From contig JACRMN010000020.1 of the NCBI GenBank assembly GCA_016214955.1, positions 1-64,000 on the forward strand: DNA of 64,000 nt, in the 5' to 3' direction. The position numbers were made by a program, and so were the translations under genes. The notes under the pieces were generated by a model. It was not told where the DNA came from and searched no databases. It worked only from the letters and a program-made list of their open reading frames with translations. This document shows, piece by piece, positions 17,712 through 26,616 of this stretch. How positions within the stretch are numbered: position 1 is the stretch's first letter; each line of letters starts with the position of its first letter. Source of the DNA: Deltaproteobacteria bacterium. GTDB lineage: Bacteria; Myxococcota; Myxococcia; Myxococcales; Anaeromyxobacteraceae.

Positions 17712-20201
17712 ATGGCCCGATCCCACTCATTCCTGGTCGAGCTCGGCGCCGGGCCCCTGGCCCCGGACGACCTGGAGGTGCGCTCGGCGAAGGGCACCGA
17801 GGAGATCTCCGGCCTCTTCTCCTTCGAGGTGGACTTCACCCCGCGCGAGGGCGTCACGGTGGAGCTCGCCGACCTGCCGCAGAAGGAGGCCACGCTGGCG
17901 CTCCGCTGGGAGGGTGGCGCCGAGCGCCGGGTCCACGGCGAGATCTGGAGCGCGGAGCTCTCGGGCGTCACCGCCGGCCGGGCGCGTTACCGGGTGCGCA
18001 TCGCCCCGCGGCTGGAGCGGCTCCGCCTGGTGCGCCGCAGCCGCGTCTTCCAGGACCTCTCGCTCCCCGACGTGGTCCAGCAGGTCCTGGACGACGCCGG
18101 CGTGAAGGTGCGGGCCGCGCTCTCGCGCAGCCACGCCCCGCGGGAGCTCTGCATCCAGTACCGGGAGACCGACCTGGACTTCGTCTCGCGGCTGCTGGAG
18201 GAGGCGGGGGTCTTCACCTTCTTCGAGCACGCCACCGACGGCCACACCCTGGTGCTGGCCGACGGCGTGGACGGCTGCGGCGAGATCGAGGGCGAGACCA
18301 GGGTCGTCTACAGGGGCAGCACCTCCGGCACCGCCACCGAGCAGGAGCACGTGGGCCGCCTGGAGGCCGCCTGGCAGACCCGGACCGGCAAGGTGTCGCT
18401 GCGCGACTTCGACTTCGAGCGGCCCGACATGGAGGTCTCGGCCTCCCAGGCGATCCAGGGCGACGACGAGAAGCTGGAGCGCTACGAGTACCCGGGCGGC
18501 TTCCTCTCCGCGGGCGGGCCGGTGGCCAGGCTGCGGCTCGAGGAGGAGCGCAGCGACGCCGCCACGCTGGAGGGGAGCGCCACCTGCCCCCGCTTCCTGC
18601 CGGGCGCCCACTTCGAGGTGGCCGAGACCCACGGCGGCAGGCTCGACGGCAAGCTGCTGCTCCTGCGGGTCAGCCATGAGGTGACCCTGCCGCGCCGCCG
18701 GGGCGAGGGGGCCGAGTCCGGCCTGCTCTACCGGAACCGCTTCCAGGCCCTGCAGAGCGGCGTGCCCTTCCGGCCGCGCCGCGCCACGCCGCGGCCGCGG
18801 GCCATCACCGAGACCGCCTGGGCGGTGGGGCCGGCCGGCGAGGAGGTCCACACCGACGAGCACGGCCGCGTGAAGGTGCAGTTCCACTGGGACCGCGACG
18901 GGCAGCGCGACGACCACTCCTCCTGCTTCGTCCGCTGCGCCCAGCGCTGGGCCGGTGCCGGCCAGGGGGCGCTCTTCCTGCCCCGCGCCGGGCAGGAGGT
19001 GCTGGTGCGCTTCCTCCACGGCGACCCCGACAGCCCCCTGGTGACCGGGGCCGTCTACAACGCCATGAGCCCGCCGCCCCTGTCGCTCCCGGGCGAGAAG
19101 ACGCGCAGCACGCTGCGCTCCGACTCCAGCCCGGGCGGACAGGGCGCCAACGAGCTCCGCCTCGAGGACCAGAAGGGCGCCGAGGAGATCATGCTGCACG
19201 CGCAGCGCGACCTGCGCGTCGAGGTGGAGAACGACGAGACCGCGGCGGTGCTGGGCGCCGAGGCGCAGACGGTGTCGAAGGACCGGACGGTGACGGTCCA
19301 GGGGCAGCGCCGGGTGGAGGTGGAGAAGGACGACAAGATCGAGGTGCGGCAGGCGCAGGTGCTGACCGTCGCCGGCGACCGGACCACGCGGGTGCTGCGC
19401 GACCAGCGGGAGACGGTGGCGGGCCAGGCTGCCGTCACCGTGGGCGGCGAGCGCGCCCTGACCGCCGCCCGCGCCGGGGCGGAGACCATCGGCGGGGCGG
19501 GGGCGCTCACGGTGGGCGGCGCCTACGGGATCCAGGTGGGCGGGGTGCTCAACGTGGCGGTGGGCGGGGCCTGCGCGGTGGAGGTGGGAGGCGACCGGCT
19601 GGAGCTGGTGGGCGCGGCGCGCCAGGAGGTGGTGGGCGGGAACGGCACCCTCACCGTCAAGGGCGACGCCGTCGCCGACGTGCAGGGCCAGGCCGGGATG
19701 GAGACCGGCAAGGACCACGACGAGGCGGTGGACGGAGAGCTGGCCCTGGAGATCGAGGAGCCGGCCACCTGGGCCGCCAAGGAGCTCACCCTCGAGGCCG
19801 ACAAGCTCTCGCTGGTCGTCGGCGGCAAGGTGGCGCTCTCGGTGGACAAGGGCGGCAACGTCACCTTCGGCGCCGCCAAGTTCTCCCTCGACGCCAGCGG
19901 CGACCTCGTCCTCAAGGGCGGCAAGCTGAAGATGGACGCCGCCGGCTCCGCCTCCAGCGCCACGCCCCAGGTGCCCACCCTGGACCCGCTCGAGGACCCG
20001 CGCGCGGTGGTGGAGTTCACCCTGCGGGACCAGAACGGCAACCCCATCCGCAACGAGCCCTACCAGGTGGAGCTGCCCGACGGAGAGGTGAAGAAGGGCC
20101 GGACCGACGCCAACGGCCACGCCCGGGTCTCGGGCAAGCAGCCCGGGACGGCCAAGGTGACCTTCCCGCAGCGCGACAAGTCGGCGGTGAGGAGCGGATG
20201 A
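17712..20201 (+). CDS. vgrG: T6SS spike protein VgrG (second copy) with C-terminal TTR-like domain
   Basis: An 829-residue VgrG parallel to the preceding one: gp27-like module, OB-fold ([18 protein letters not shown]) and beta-helix needle. It differs by about 75 extra C-terminal residues from ~755, with VEFTLRDQNGNPIRNEPYQV, LPDGEVKKGRTDANGHARV and PGTAKVTFP. These read as a transthyretin/carboxypeptidase-regulatory-like beta-sandwich. In other T6SSs such extensions recruit effectors, for example the TTR domain of the VgrG that binds the Tle1 phospholipase. This copy is therefore the probable loading platform for the downstream cargo. Its stop overlaps the next start (ATGA), indicating translational coupling. 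Confidence 0.95.
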   Translation: MARSHSFLVELGAGPLAPDDLEVRSAKGTEEISGLFSFEVDFTPREGVTVELADLPQKEATLALRWEGGAERRVHGEIWSAELSGVTAGRARYRVRIAPRLERLRLVRRSRVFQDLSLPDVVQQVLDDAGVKVRAALSRSHAPRELCIQYRETDLDFVSRLLEEAGVFTFFEHATDGHTLVLADGVDGCGEIEGETRVVYRGSTSGTATEQEHVGRLEAAWQTRTGKVSLRDFDFERPDMEVSASQAIQGDDEKLERYEYPGGFLSAGGPVARLRLEEERSDAATLEGSATCPRFLPGAHFEVAETHGGRLDGKLLLLRVSHEVTLPRRRGEGAESGLLYRNRFQALQSGVPFRPRRATPRPRAITETAWAVGPAGEEVHTDEHGRVKVQFHWDRDGQRDDHSSCFVRCAQRWAGAGQGALFLPRAGQEVLVRFLHGDPDSPLVTGAVYNAMSPPPLSLPGEKTRSTLRSDSSPGGQGANELRLEDQKGAEEIMLHAQRDLRVEVENDETAAVLGAEAQTVSKDRTVTVQGQRRVEVEKDDKIEVRQAQVLTVAGDRTTRVLRDQRETVAGQAAVTVGGERALTAARAGAETIGGAGALTVGGAYGIQVGGVLNVAVGGACAVEVGGDRLELVGAARQEVVGGNGTLTVKGDAVADVQGQAGMETGKDHDEAVDGELALEIEEPATWAAKELTLEADKLSLVVGGKVALSVDKGGNVTFGAAKFSLDASGDLVLKGGKLKMDAAGSASSATPQVPTLDPLEDPRAVVEFTLRDQNGNPIRNEPYQVELPDGEVKKGRTDANGHARVSGKQPGTAKVTFPQRDKSAVRSG

Positions 20202-20839
20202 AGCCCGGGACCTACCACGTGGTCGAGCAGGGCCAGTCGGTGGAGAGCATTGCCGCCCTGGCCCGCCGCCTGCCCAAGGTCGTCTGGGACGCTCCCGAGA
20301 ACAAGGAGCTGCGCGACAAGCGCAAGGAGCCCCACGTCCTCATGCCGGGCGACCGGCTCTTCCTCCCGGCCATCGAGGCCGAGACCTTCGACGTGCCCAC
20401 CGGCGAGGCCAAGGCCTTCGTCCTCGATCAGCCCGACTCGCGGCTGCAGGTCCGGATCGTGGAGGGCACCGAGCCGCGGGCAGGCAAGCCCTGGGTCCTG
20501 CGGGTCGACGGCAAGGAGCTTCGCGGCACCACCGACGGCGACGGCAAGGTCGACTGCCCGGTGCCGGTGCTGGCGCGGGTGGCCGAGCTCACCGTGGGCG
20601 AGGGGGCGGAGGCCGTCACCTACGAGCTGGAGCTCCGCGGGCTCGACCCCATCACCGAGCCCACCGGCCTGCAGGCCCGGCTCGCCAACCTGGGCTACGA
20701 CAGCGGTCCGGTGGACGGCGACGCCGGCCCCCGGACCCGGGCCGCGCTGGCCGCCTTCCAGAAGGACAACGGCCTCGAGCCTACCGGCGAGCTGGACGCC
20801 AGCACCCGCTCGAAGCTGGAGGAGAAGCACGGATGCTGA
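20198..20839 (+). CDS. LysM-like plus peptidoglycan-binding domain protein
   Basis: A 213-residue protein. Residues 1-60 resemble LysM (GTYHVVEQGQSVESIAAL, then PHVLMPGDRLFLPA). A middle beta-rich segment follows. The C-terminus (~148-213) is a PG_binding_1 domain (GLQARLANLGYDSGPVDGDAGPRTRAALAAFQKDNGL). No catalytic residues for a hydrolase are seen, and there is no signal peptide. Similar LysM/PGBD proteins occur directly after vgrG in many T6SS islands and may help the spike or cargo engage peptidoglycan or assemble on the tip; here that is inference. The start overlaps the vgrG stop. Confidence 0.85.
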   Translation: MKPGTYHVVEQGQSVESIAALARRLPKVVWDAPENKELRDKRKEPHVLMPGDRLFLPAIEAETFDVPTGEAKAFVLDQPDSRLQVRIVEGTEPRAGKPWVLRVDGKELRGTTDGDGKVDCPVPVLARVAELTVGEGAEAVTYELELRGLDPITEPTGLQARLANLGYDSGPVDGDAGPRTRAALAAFQKDNGLEPTGELDASTRSKLEEKHGC

Positions 20840-20852
20840 GGGAGCCCCGGCC

Positions 20853-21941
20853 ATGAGACCGCACCTCACCGACGAGGAGCGCTGGGCGCTCACGCGGGAG
20901 CCGGCCCCGGGCGCGGCCCGCCGGCCGCTGGCCATCGCCAACCGGCGGATCGAGGGGCTGGAGCTGCCGGCGCGCCTCCTGGAGGAGGCCGACCTGCGCG
21001 AGGTGGAGTTCGTGCGGAGCGCCCTGCGCGGAACCCGGCTCCGCGCCGCGCAGCTCACCGACGTGAGCTTCCAGGGCTGCGAGCTGGCCGGGGCGGCCTT
21101 CCTCGGGAGCCGCCTCACCCGCGTCACCTTCCAGGACTGCGCCGTCGGCGACGCGGTCTTCGAGGGCTCGACGCTCACCGGCCTGCGCACCGCCGAGCTC
21201 CGCGCCGAGAAGGTGGCGTTCCGCGAGTGCCGGCTGGAGGGGCACGAGGACCGGGGTGGCTCCTTCGAGGGCTGCAGCTTCCGCGGCGTGACAGTGGTCG
21301 GCGCCGACTGGGCGGGGACGCGGCTCCTGGAGAGCGAGATCGAGGGGCTCGCCTTCGAGGGCGGCAAGCTCGACGACGTCCGCTTCACCGAGAGCAGCGG
21401 CAAGGAGCTCTCCTTCCGCTCGCTCCTGGCCACCGGCCTGACGCTGCGCTTCGGCGAGCTCGACGGGCTCACCTTCGAGGGGCTGCAGGGCGGGCCGGTG
21501 GGCCTGGCAGACCTCTCGGCCCAGCGGGTGCGGCTCGGGACCAGCCGGCTCCAGGGCTTCACCGTCGCCGGCGGCTCCCTGGCCGGGCTCGAGGTCGAGC
21601 GCTGCCCGGAGCTGGTCATGCTGGTCCTCCTCCACACCGCGGTGAGCGGCCTGCGCGTCACCGGCTGCCAGCTGGAGGGGCCCTCCATCCGCTTCTCCAC
21701 GGTGAGCGGGGCGAGCGCCGTGGAGCAGACCACCCTGGCCGGGCTCGACCTGGAGGAGAGCCTGCTCGAGGGGCTCACGCTCCGCGACACGGCGCTGGAG
21801 GGGCTGCTCCGCGCGCCCAAGGCGCGCCTGCAGGGCCTGAAGCTGGAGGCGGTGCGCACCGGCGCCGGCTACCGGCTCGACGCCCCGGGCGCCTCCTACA
21901 CCGGCGGCGACCGCCTGCCCGAGGGAGCGGCCCTTCCATGA
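20853..21941 (+). CDS. Pentapeptide-repeat protein of the VgrG island
   Basis: A 362-residue protein made largely of pentapeptide-like A(D/N)LxX repeats (LEEADLREVEFVRSALRGTRL, ELAGAAFLGSRLTRVTF, and so on), which fold into a right-handed quadrilateral beta-helix. ATG 20853 follows GGGAG. The frame is open further upstream but that part overlaps the previous gene and is not repeat-like. Pentapeptide proteins are frequent partners of DUF2169/PAAR genes in T6SS loci, where they may be adaptors or rigid spacers; the role here is inferred. Its stop overlaps the start of the phosphoesterase gene (ATGA), which suggests the two products are made in fixed ratio. Confidence 0.85.
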   Translation: MRPHLTDEERWALTREPAPGAARRPLAIANRRIEGLELPARLLEEADLREVEFVRSALRGTRLRAAQLTDVSFQGCELAGAAFLGSRLTRVTFQDCAVGDAVFEGSTLTGLRTAELRAEKVAFRECRLEGHEDRGGSFEGCSFRGVTVVGADWAGTRLLESEIEGLAFEGGKLDDVRFTESSGKELSFRSLLATGLTLRFGELDGLTFEGLQGGPVGLADLSAQRVRLGTSRLQGFTVAGGSLAGLEVERCPELVMLVLLHTAVSGLRVTGCQLEGPSIRFSTVSGASAVEQTTLAGLDLEESLLEGLTLRDTALEGLLRAPKARLQGLKLEAVRTGAGYRLDAPGASYTGGDRLPEGAALP

Positions 21942-24900
21942 CCAGGTCGACCGCCAGCCCACACCCGGCCCGCCCGCCCCCGCCGCGCCGGCCCGCGCCG
22001 CAGCGGCCGCGCCCGGCGCCGGCCGCGTACGACCTGGTGTGGCGCGCCCGCGTGCCGCCGGCGACGGCCCGGGTCGGCCTGCACAAGCAGAACGCAGTGG
22101 TGGCCCCGGACCCGGTGCCGGCGGTGATCCTGTTCCCCGCCTTCCTCACGCCGGCGGTCCACGTCCTCGAAGACGGCGGGGGGATGATCGAGCTCCTCAT
22201 CGCCGCCCGCGGCACGCCGGAGCTCACCCCCGAGGTGGTGAACCAGCACCTGCGGGTGATCCGCGGCCTCGACCCGATGAAGCGGGCCGGCTGGCGCCCC
22301 CTCTTCGACCCCAAGGACAAGGACTTCAAGGACCGGATCGTGGTGGAGAAGGCGAAGGACGCCGCCATCCTGGAGACCAGGTCCAAGCTGTTCCGCGGCA
22401 TCCTCGACAAGCGCTTCCGCGCCGGCCTCCCGGCCTTCCTCGACGCCTTCTACGAGGTGCGGATCCACGAGTCGTGCCTCGCCCCGCCGCCGCCTCCTCC
22501 CCCGCCGAAGCACCTCAAGCCCCTCCCGGAGCCGACCCGCGCCGTCATCGAGCTGCAGGACCTGCTCATCGAGGACGTGCTCCGCGGCATGAACGGCCCG
22601 GACCTGGGCGGCGCCAAGGAGAAGCCGCCGGCGCTCACCTGGCCGGAGCGGGCCCGGTGGGTGTCCCGCCTCGGCAAGTGGGCCGGCAAGGACGACGAGC
22701 TGCCGCCCGGCGGTGGCAAGGGGCTCCACGCCTTCCGGCAGGCGGGCTCGCGCGTGGACCTCTCCAGCATCGACCCCACCGCGCCCATCCGCGCCCACCA
22801 CCTGCTCTTCGTCTACGAGAAGGGCGGGCTGGTCCACGCCAACCTGGGCCACGCCAGCGACCTGCACATCAACGCCCGCCAGCAGGTGCTGGCCCGGAGC
22901 GCCGCGCGCGTCGTCGAGATGGAGGACCCGAACGCCCTGGCCGACTCCCCGGAGATCGGCGGCCTCTTCAACGACTGCGGCGCCAACTTCGCCTCCATCC
23001 TCTCCCAGCTGGGCCAGCGCTCCGACCTGGCCCTCATCGGCGGAGACCTCATCGACCACGTGCGGAACGTCTACCCCTACTCGGCGGGCACGCAGCCCGG
23101 CGACCTGGCGAAGCCCTCGGTGGCCAAGATCTGGGAGCTGGTGAACCTGAAGGACAAGGCCGCCTACCAGCGCAACTACCAGGCCTTCGTGGACCACATC
23201 ACCTTCTACACCATCGTCCTCAACCACTGCCGGACCCAGCACAAGCCGGTCTTCGTGGTGAGCGGCAACCACGACGCCTACCACGAGGCCTTCGGCATCA
23301 CCCCGCGCGTGGTGGACCAGAAGCTGGGCTACACCAAGCGCGCCAACGAGGGCATCCCGGCCGACACCAACCTCACCTTCTACGAGGCCATCCTGGCCTT
23401 CGGGAAGAGCTACGGCGAGATCGTGAAGTCGTTCAACTTCGACGCCACGCTCTTCGCCTGGTTCTACGCGGTGTTCACGCCGTGGAGCGACTTCGCCGTG
23501 TCGCTTCCCAGTCAGCGGATCGTGGGGCTGGCCTGGGGCGACGCCGAGAAGATGATCAGCGGCTGGACGGGCCACGGCTTCGGCCACCTGCCGCGGGCCG
23601 ACCAGGCGGTCACCGACGACCAGCTCGCGCTCTTCCGCGACGGCCTCTCGGCCGAGCGCAGGTCGGTGCTCTTCAGCCACTTCACCTTCGTCAGCTACGG
23701 CGAGGCGATCCCCAACGGCGACCCGAAGCGGAGCTACGACCCCGCCGCCGCGGCGCCGGGCAGCGTCAAGCTGGAGACCGACTTCGCCCACCAGAAGCAC
23801 GACGAGCTCGCCCAGCAGGCCGTGCCGCCGCAGGGCGAGAAGAAGGACAAGTGGCACGTCCGGCTCTGGCGCGGCGTGAAGGCCGCGCCCGGGGCCGTCG
23901 TCGACGGGGTGAAGGCCGTGGGCAGCGGCATCTCGCACGGCGCCCGCTCCGCCTGGAACGCCTGGAAGCCCTACACCGACAACGACTACGGGACCTTCGA
24001 GAAGAAGCGGAAGGAGCTCTACCAGGCGGTCGCCGACGCCCAGAAGGTGCAGTGCGTCCTCACCGGCCACTCCCACCGGAAGGGGCTCTACTTCCTGGAG
24101 AAGCCGGAGGGAGACGGCTACCGTACCCTGATGTACTCCCTGGCCCGGCCGCAGGCGGGCCTGCCCCTCCTCCAGACCCACACGCCCATCGTGGTCTCCG
24201 ACTCGGCCGGCCCGGTGCCGCGGATGAACCTGCACGACGAGTTCCTGGAGTGGGGCAGCGACAGGCCTGCCGGCACGGTGGTCCGCATCGACGACAAGGG
24301 GAAGGTGACCCGCGTCGAGCCGGTGGCCAGCCAGGTGGCGAAGGCGCCGCGCCTGGCGGTGGCGCTGGAGTACCTGCACGTGATGAAGGACGCCGTCTTC
24401 GACGGCATCGAGACCAGCACCTTCGAGGCCCGGGATCGCCTGAAGGTGGACCACGTCCTCTACCTGCGGGTGAAGAAGGCCTTCAAGGAGAACGTGAAGC
24501 TGGAGCGGGTGACCCTCTACGGCAAGGCCTCGACCGAGGCCAAGGCGCCCTGGTTCCGCGTGGTCCTGGTGCCCCCGGCGACCGGGGCCACCGCCGATGG
24601 CGCCTACGCGGTGCGCGTCCCGCCCGGCGAGCGAGGCGCCTACCTCGACTGGATGGCGCTGCCGGACGGGGCCGGCCGCTTCATGTCGCTCAAGTTCCGC
24701 ATCGACGACCCGGTGGCCACGGCCTTCGACGCCAAGGACCCCAGGTACCCGGCCTACAACGCCGACGATCCCTGGAACTTCGAGGTCAAGGTGCGCGGCA
24801 ACCGGAAGGTGGCGGCCAGCAACGCCCTCTCCGACGCCGCCCGGGGCATGGCCTCCGTCAGGAGCATGGGCGCGGTCCCCCCCGCCCCGGCGGGCGACAG

Positions 24901-25003
24901 GGGCGAGGGTTACGTCGTCGAGCCCCAGTTCGAGAGCCCGGACTTCGCCTGGCGCCAGAAGTTCGAGAAGTACCGGAGCGCCTCCGGGAAGAGCGGCAAA
25001 TGA
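21938..25003 (+). CDS. Candidate T6SS effector: calcineurin-like metallophosphoesterase
   Basis: A 1021-residue protein with the full metallophosphoesterase ligand set in order: DLH at 308-310, GDLID at 369-373, GNHD at 443-446, SH at 580-581 and TGHSH at 709-713. These bind two metals and would cleave phosphodiesters or phosphomonoesters (nucleic acid, nucleotide, phospholipid or phosphoprotein). The ~300-residue N-terminal part begins Pro/Arg-rich, has no signal peptide and no recognised fold, and may be for loading. Two long spacers separate the motif blocks, and a beta-rich C-terminal domain (~760-1021) follows. It sits after VgrG, PGBD and pentapeptide genes with start/stop overlaps on both sides, and directly before a propeller-like protein. 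A toxic effector delivered by the second VgrG is the best reading; no function is demonstrated. Confidence 0.8.
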   Translation: MTRSTASPHPARPPPPRRPAPQRPRPAPAAYDLVWRARVPPATARVGLHKQNAVVAPDPVPAVILFPAFLTPAVHVLEDGGGMIELLIAARGTPELTPEVVNQHLRVIRGLDPMKRAGWRPLFDPKDKDFKDRIVVEKAKDAAILETRSKLFRGILDKRFRAGLPAFLDAFYEVRIHESCLAPPPPPPPPKHLKPLPEPTRAVIELQDLLIEDVLRGMNGPDLGGAKEKPPALTWPERARWVSRLGKWAGKDDELPPGGGKGLHAFRQAGSRVDLSSIDPTAPIRAHHLLFVYEKGGLVHANLGHASDLHINARQQVLARSAARVVEMEDPNALADSPEIGGLFNDCGANFASILSQLGQRSDLALIGGDLIDHVRNVYPYSAGTQPGDLAKPSVAKIWELVNLKDKAAYQRNYQAFVDHITFYTIVLNHCRTQHKPVFVVSGNHDAYHEAFGITPRVVDQKLGYTKRANEGIPADTNLTFYEAILAFGKSYGEIVKSFNFDATLFAWFYAVFTPWSDFAVSLPSQRIVGLAWGDAEKMISGWTGHGFGHLPRADQAVTDDQLALFRDGLSAERRSVLFSHFTFVSYGEAIPNGDPKRSYDPAAAAPGSVKLETDFAHQKHDELAQQAVPPQGEKKDKWHVRLWRGVKAAPGAVVDGVKAVGSGISHGARSAWNAWKPYTDNDYGTFEKKRKELYQAVADAQKVQCVLTGHSHRKGLYFLEKPEGDGYRTLMYSLARPQAGLPLLQTHTPIVVSDSAGPVPRMNLHDEFLEWGSDRPAGTVVRIDDKGKVTRVEPVASQVAKAPRLAVALEYLHVMKDAVFDGIETSTFEARDRLKVDHVLYLRVKKAFKENVKLERVTLYGKASTEAKAPWFRVVLVPPATGATADGAYAVRVPPGERGAYLDWMALPDGAGRFMSLKFRIDDPVATAFDAKDPRYPAYNADDPWNFEVKVRGNRKVAASNALSDAARGMASVRSMGAVPPAPAGDRGEGYVVEPQFESPDFAWRQKFEKYRSASGKSGK

Positions 25004-26100
25004 CCCCCCTGGCCCTCGCCGCCGTGATCGCGACCATGACCTCCGCCCGCCCGCCCTCCGAGGAGCTGACCCTCACGGCCCTCCACCCCGAGGAGCTGCA
25101 CCCGGGCAAGGTCTCGCGCCGGCTGGCGGCCCGCGGCGAGGTGCAGGGCGCGCAGGTGGCGCCGGGGGGCGAGGTGGTGGCGCTGGTGTCGGCCGGCGGG
25201 CGGCTGCAGCTGGTGCGCTGGAGCGCGGCGGGCGCCGAGAAGCAGCGCCGCGACCTCGAGGCCCCCGGCCCGGCGGCGGCCTGGAGGCTCTTCGAGGACG
25301 GGAGCCTCACGGTGCTCACCCCCGCGGCGCTGCTGCGGGTGGACGCCGCCGGCAAGGTGGCGCGGCGCCCGATCTCGCTCCCGGTGAAGGAGGCGGAGCG
25401 CGCCGCGGTCGGGCCCGGCGGCGCCTGGCTCGCCTTCCGCGATCGGCTGGTCCACGTGGGCATGGAGGGGGAGCCGCTCTCGCGCCCGGCGCCGATCTCG
25501 GCCCCGGGCCCGGAGTTCCTCCCGCAGGCGCTCCTGGTCACGGGCGACGGGGGCTGCCTCCTCGCCGAGGAGCTTCGCCAGGACTTCGAGGTCTCGGGCA
25601 CGGCCCACCGCGACCTGGCGGTGCAGACGGTGCTCTCGCTCCTGGACGCGCGGGGGCAGGTGAAGGCCACCCGCACCCTGGGCGAGGTGACGAGCTGGAA
25701 GGAGTGGTTCTGGAAGGAGAAGCTGCCCGGCAACGCCAGCCCGGTCCCCAGCTCCTTCGGGCTGGTGCGGACGCGGCACGGGGGCCAGGCCAAGGTCGGC
25801 CTGCTCGCCCAGGAGGCCAACGGCGACTTCCTGGTCGCCGGCGACGGCCTCTACCGCCTCGACGGCGCCCTGCAGGCGCGCTGGCAGGAGGGCACCCGCG
25901 TGGACGCGTCGGTGGTGTCGCCGGCCTGGATGCCGGGCCTGGTGCTGAGCGGTGGCGGCGGCGCGGCCTTCCGCTACGACGAGAAGGCCGGCGCGCCCTA
26001 CCGCGCCCCGCTCCGGGAGGTCTTCACCGGGCGGCTCGATCTCACACGCGCTGCGCTGGGCAAGGATCCGGCCGGCGCCTGGTTCCTCGTCACCTGGTGA
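25000..26100 (+). CDS. Candidate immunity protein, propeller-like
   Basis: A 366-residue protein whose start overlaps the stop of the phosphoesterase gene (ATGA). The N-terminus (MTPLALAAVIATMTSARP) is hydrophobic and could be a weak signal peptide, though it lacks the usual positive charges. The body has repeating beta-blade units (GAQVAPGGEVVALVSAGGRL, ERAAVGPGGAWLAFRDRLVHVG), suggesting a beta-propeller. Position directly after a candidate effector, translational coupling and lack of catalytic motifs fit a cognate immunity protein. A structural accessory of the island is the alternative. Confidence 0.7.
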   Translation: MTPLALAAVIATMTSARPPSEELTLTALHPEELHPGKVSRRLAARGEVQGAQVAPGGEVVALVSAGGRLQLVRWSAAGAEKQRRDLEAPGPAAAWRLFEDGSLTVLTPAALLRVDAAGKVARRPISLPVKEAERAAVGPGGAWLAFRDRLVHVGMEGEPLSRPAPISAPGPEFLPQALLVTGDGGCLLAEELRQDFEVSGTAHRDLAVQTVLSLLDARGQVKATRTLGEVTSWKEWFWKEKLPGNASPVPSSFGLVRTRHGGQAKVGLLAQEANGDFLVAGDGLYRLDGALQARWQEGTRVDASVVSPAWMPGLVLSGGGGAAFRYDEKAGAPYRAPLREVFTGRLDLTRAALGKDPAGAWFLVTW

Positions 26101-26116
26101 GGGGAGGGGAGAGCCC

Positions 26117-26614
26117 ATGAAGCGAACCGCCAAGCGAAAGGTCCCCGCCGGCCCCCCGGCGCGGCAACCCGGCCCGCGCATCGGCCAGGTGACGGGCCTC
26201 GGGCCCGGCGGCGTGCCGCTGGTGGACTGGCCCGCCAACCGGCGCGGCCCGCTGCCCGCGCGGGTGCTCCAGGGGCTGGAGCGCGGTGCCCTGGCCGCGG
26301 CGGCCTCCTCCGGCCGCGAGGTGCTGCTCTGGTTCGAGGGCGGTGACCCGCGCCGGCCCATCCTGGTGGGGCTGCTGCAGCCCCCGGGGCGCAAGCTGCA
26401 GGTGGTGGAGCGGGAGGTGGCCCTGGTGCCCGAGGTCGCCCGCGTGGACGGCAAGCGGGTGGCCATCGAGGGCCAGGACGAGGTGGTGCTGCGCTGCGGG
26501 CGCGCCACCATCACCCTGCGCCGCAACGGCAAGGTGGTCATCGCCGGCACCTTCGTGGAGTCGCGCTCGGCCGGCGTGCAGCGCATCAAGGGCGCCGCCG
26601 TGAAGATCAACTGA
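26117..26614 (+). CDS. DUF6484 domain protein of T6SS islands
   Basis: A 165-residue soluble protein with a basic, Pro-rich N-terminus and a compact beta-rich core (GQVTGLGPGGVPLVDWPAN, VLLWFEGGDPRRPILVGLL). The last 40 residues (VALEGQDEVVLRCGR-like, then ITLRRNGKVVIAG) resemble the terminal beta-helix repeats of VgrG. This pattern matches DUF6484, which is seen beside DUF2169 and VgrG genes. The start at 26117 has a GGGGAGGGGAG ribosome binding site. It is probably a tip or adaptor component; the biochemical role is unknown. Confidence 0.8.
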   Translation: MKRTAKRKVPAGPPARQPGPRIGQVTGLGPGGVPLVDWPANRRGPLPARVLQGLERGALAAAASSGREVLLWFEGGDPRRPILVGLLQPPGRKLQVVEREVALVPEVARVDGKRVAIEGQDEVVLRCGRATITLRRNGKVVIAGTFVESRSAGVQRIKGAAVKIN

Positions 26615-26616
26615 CC

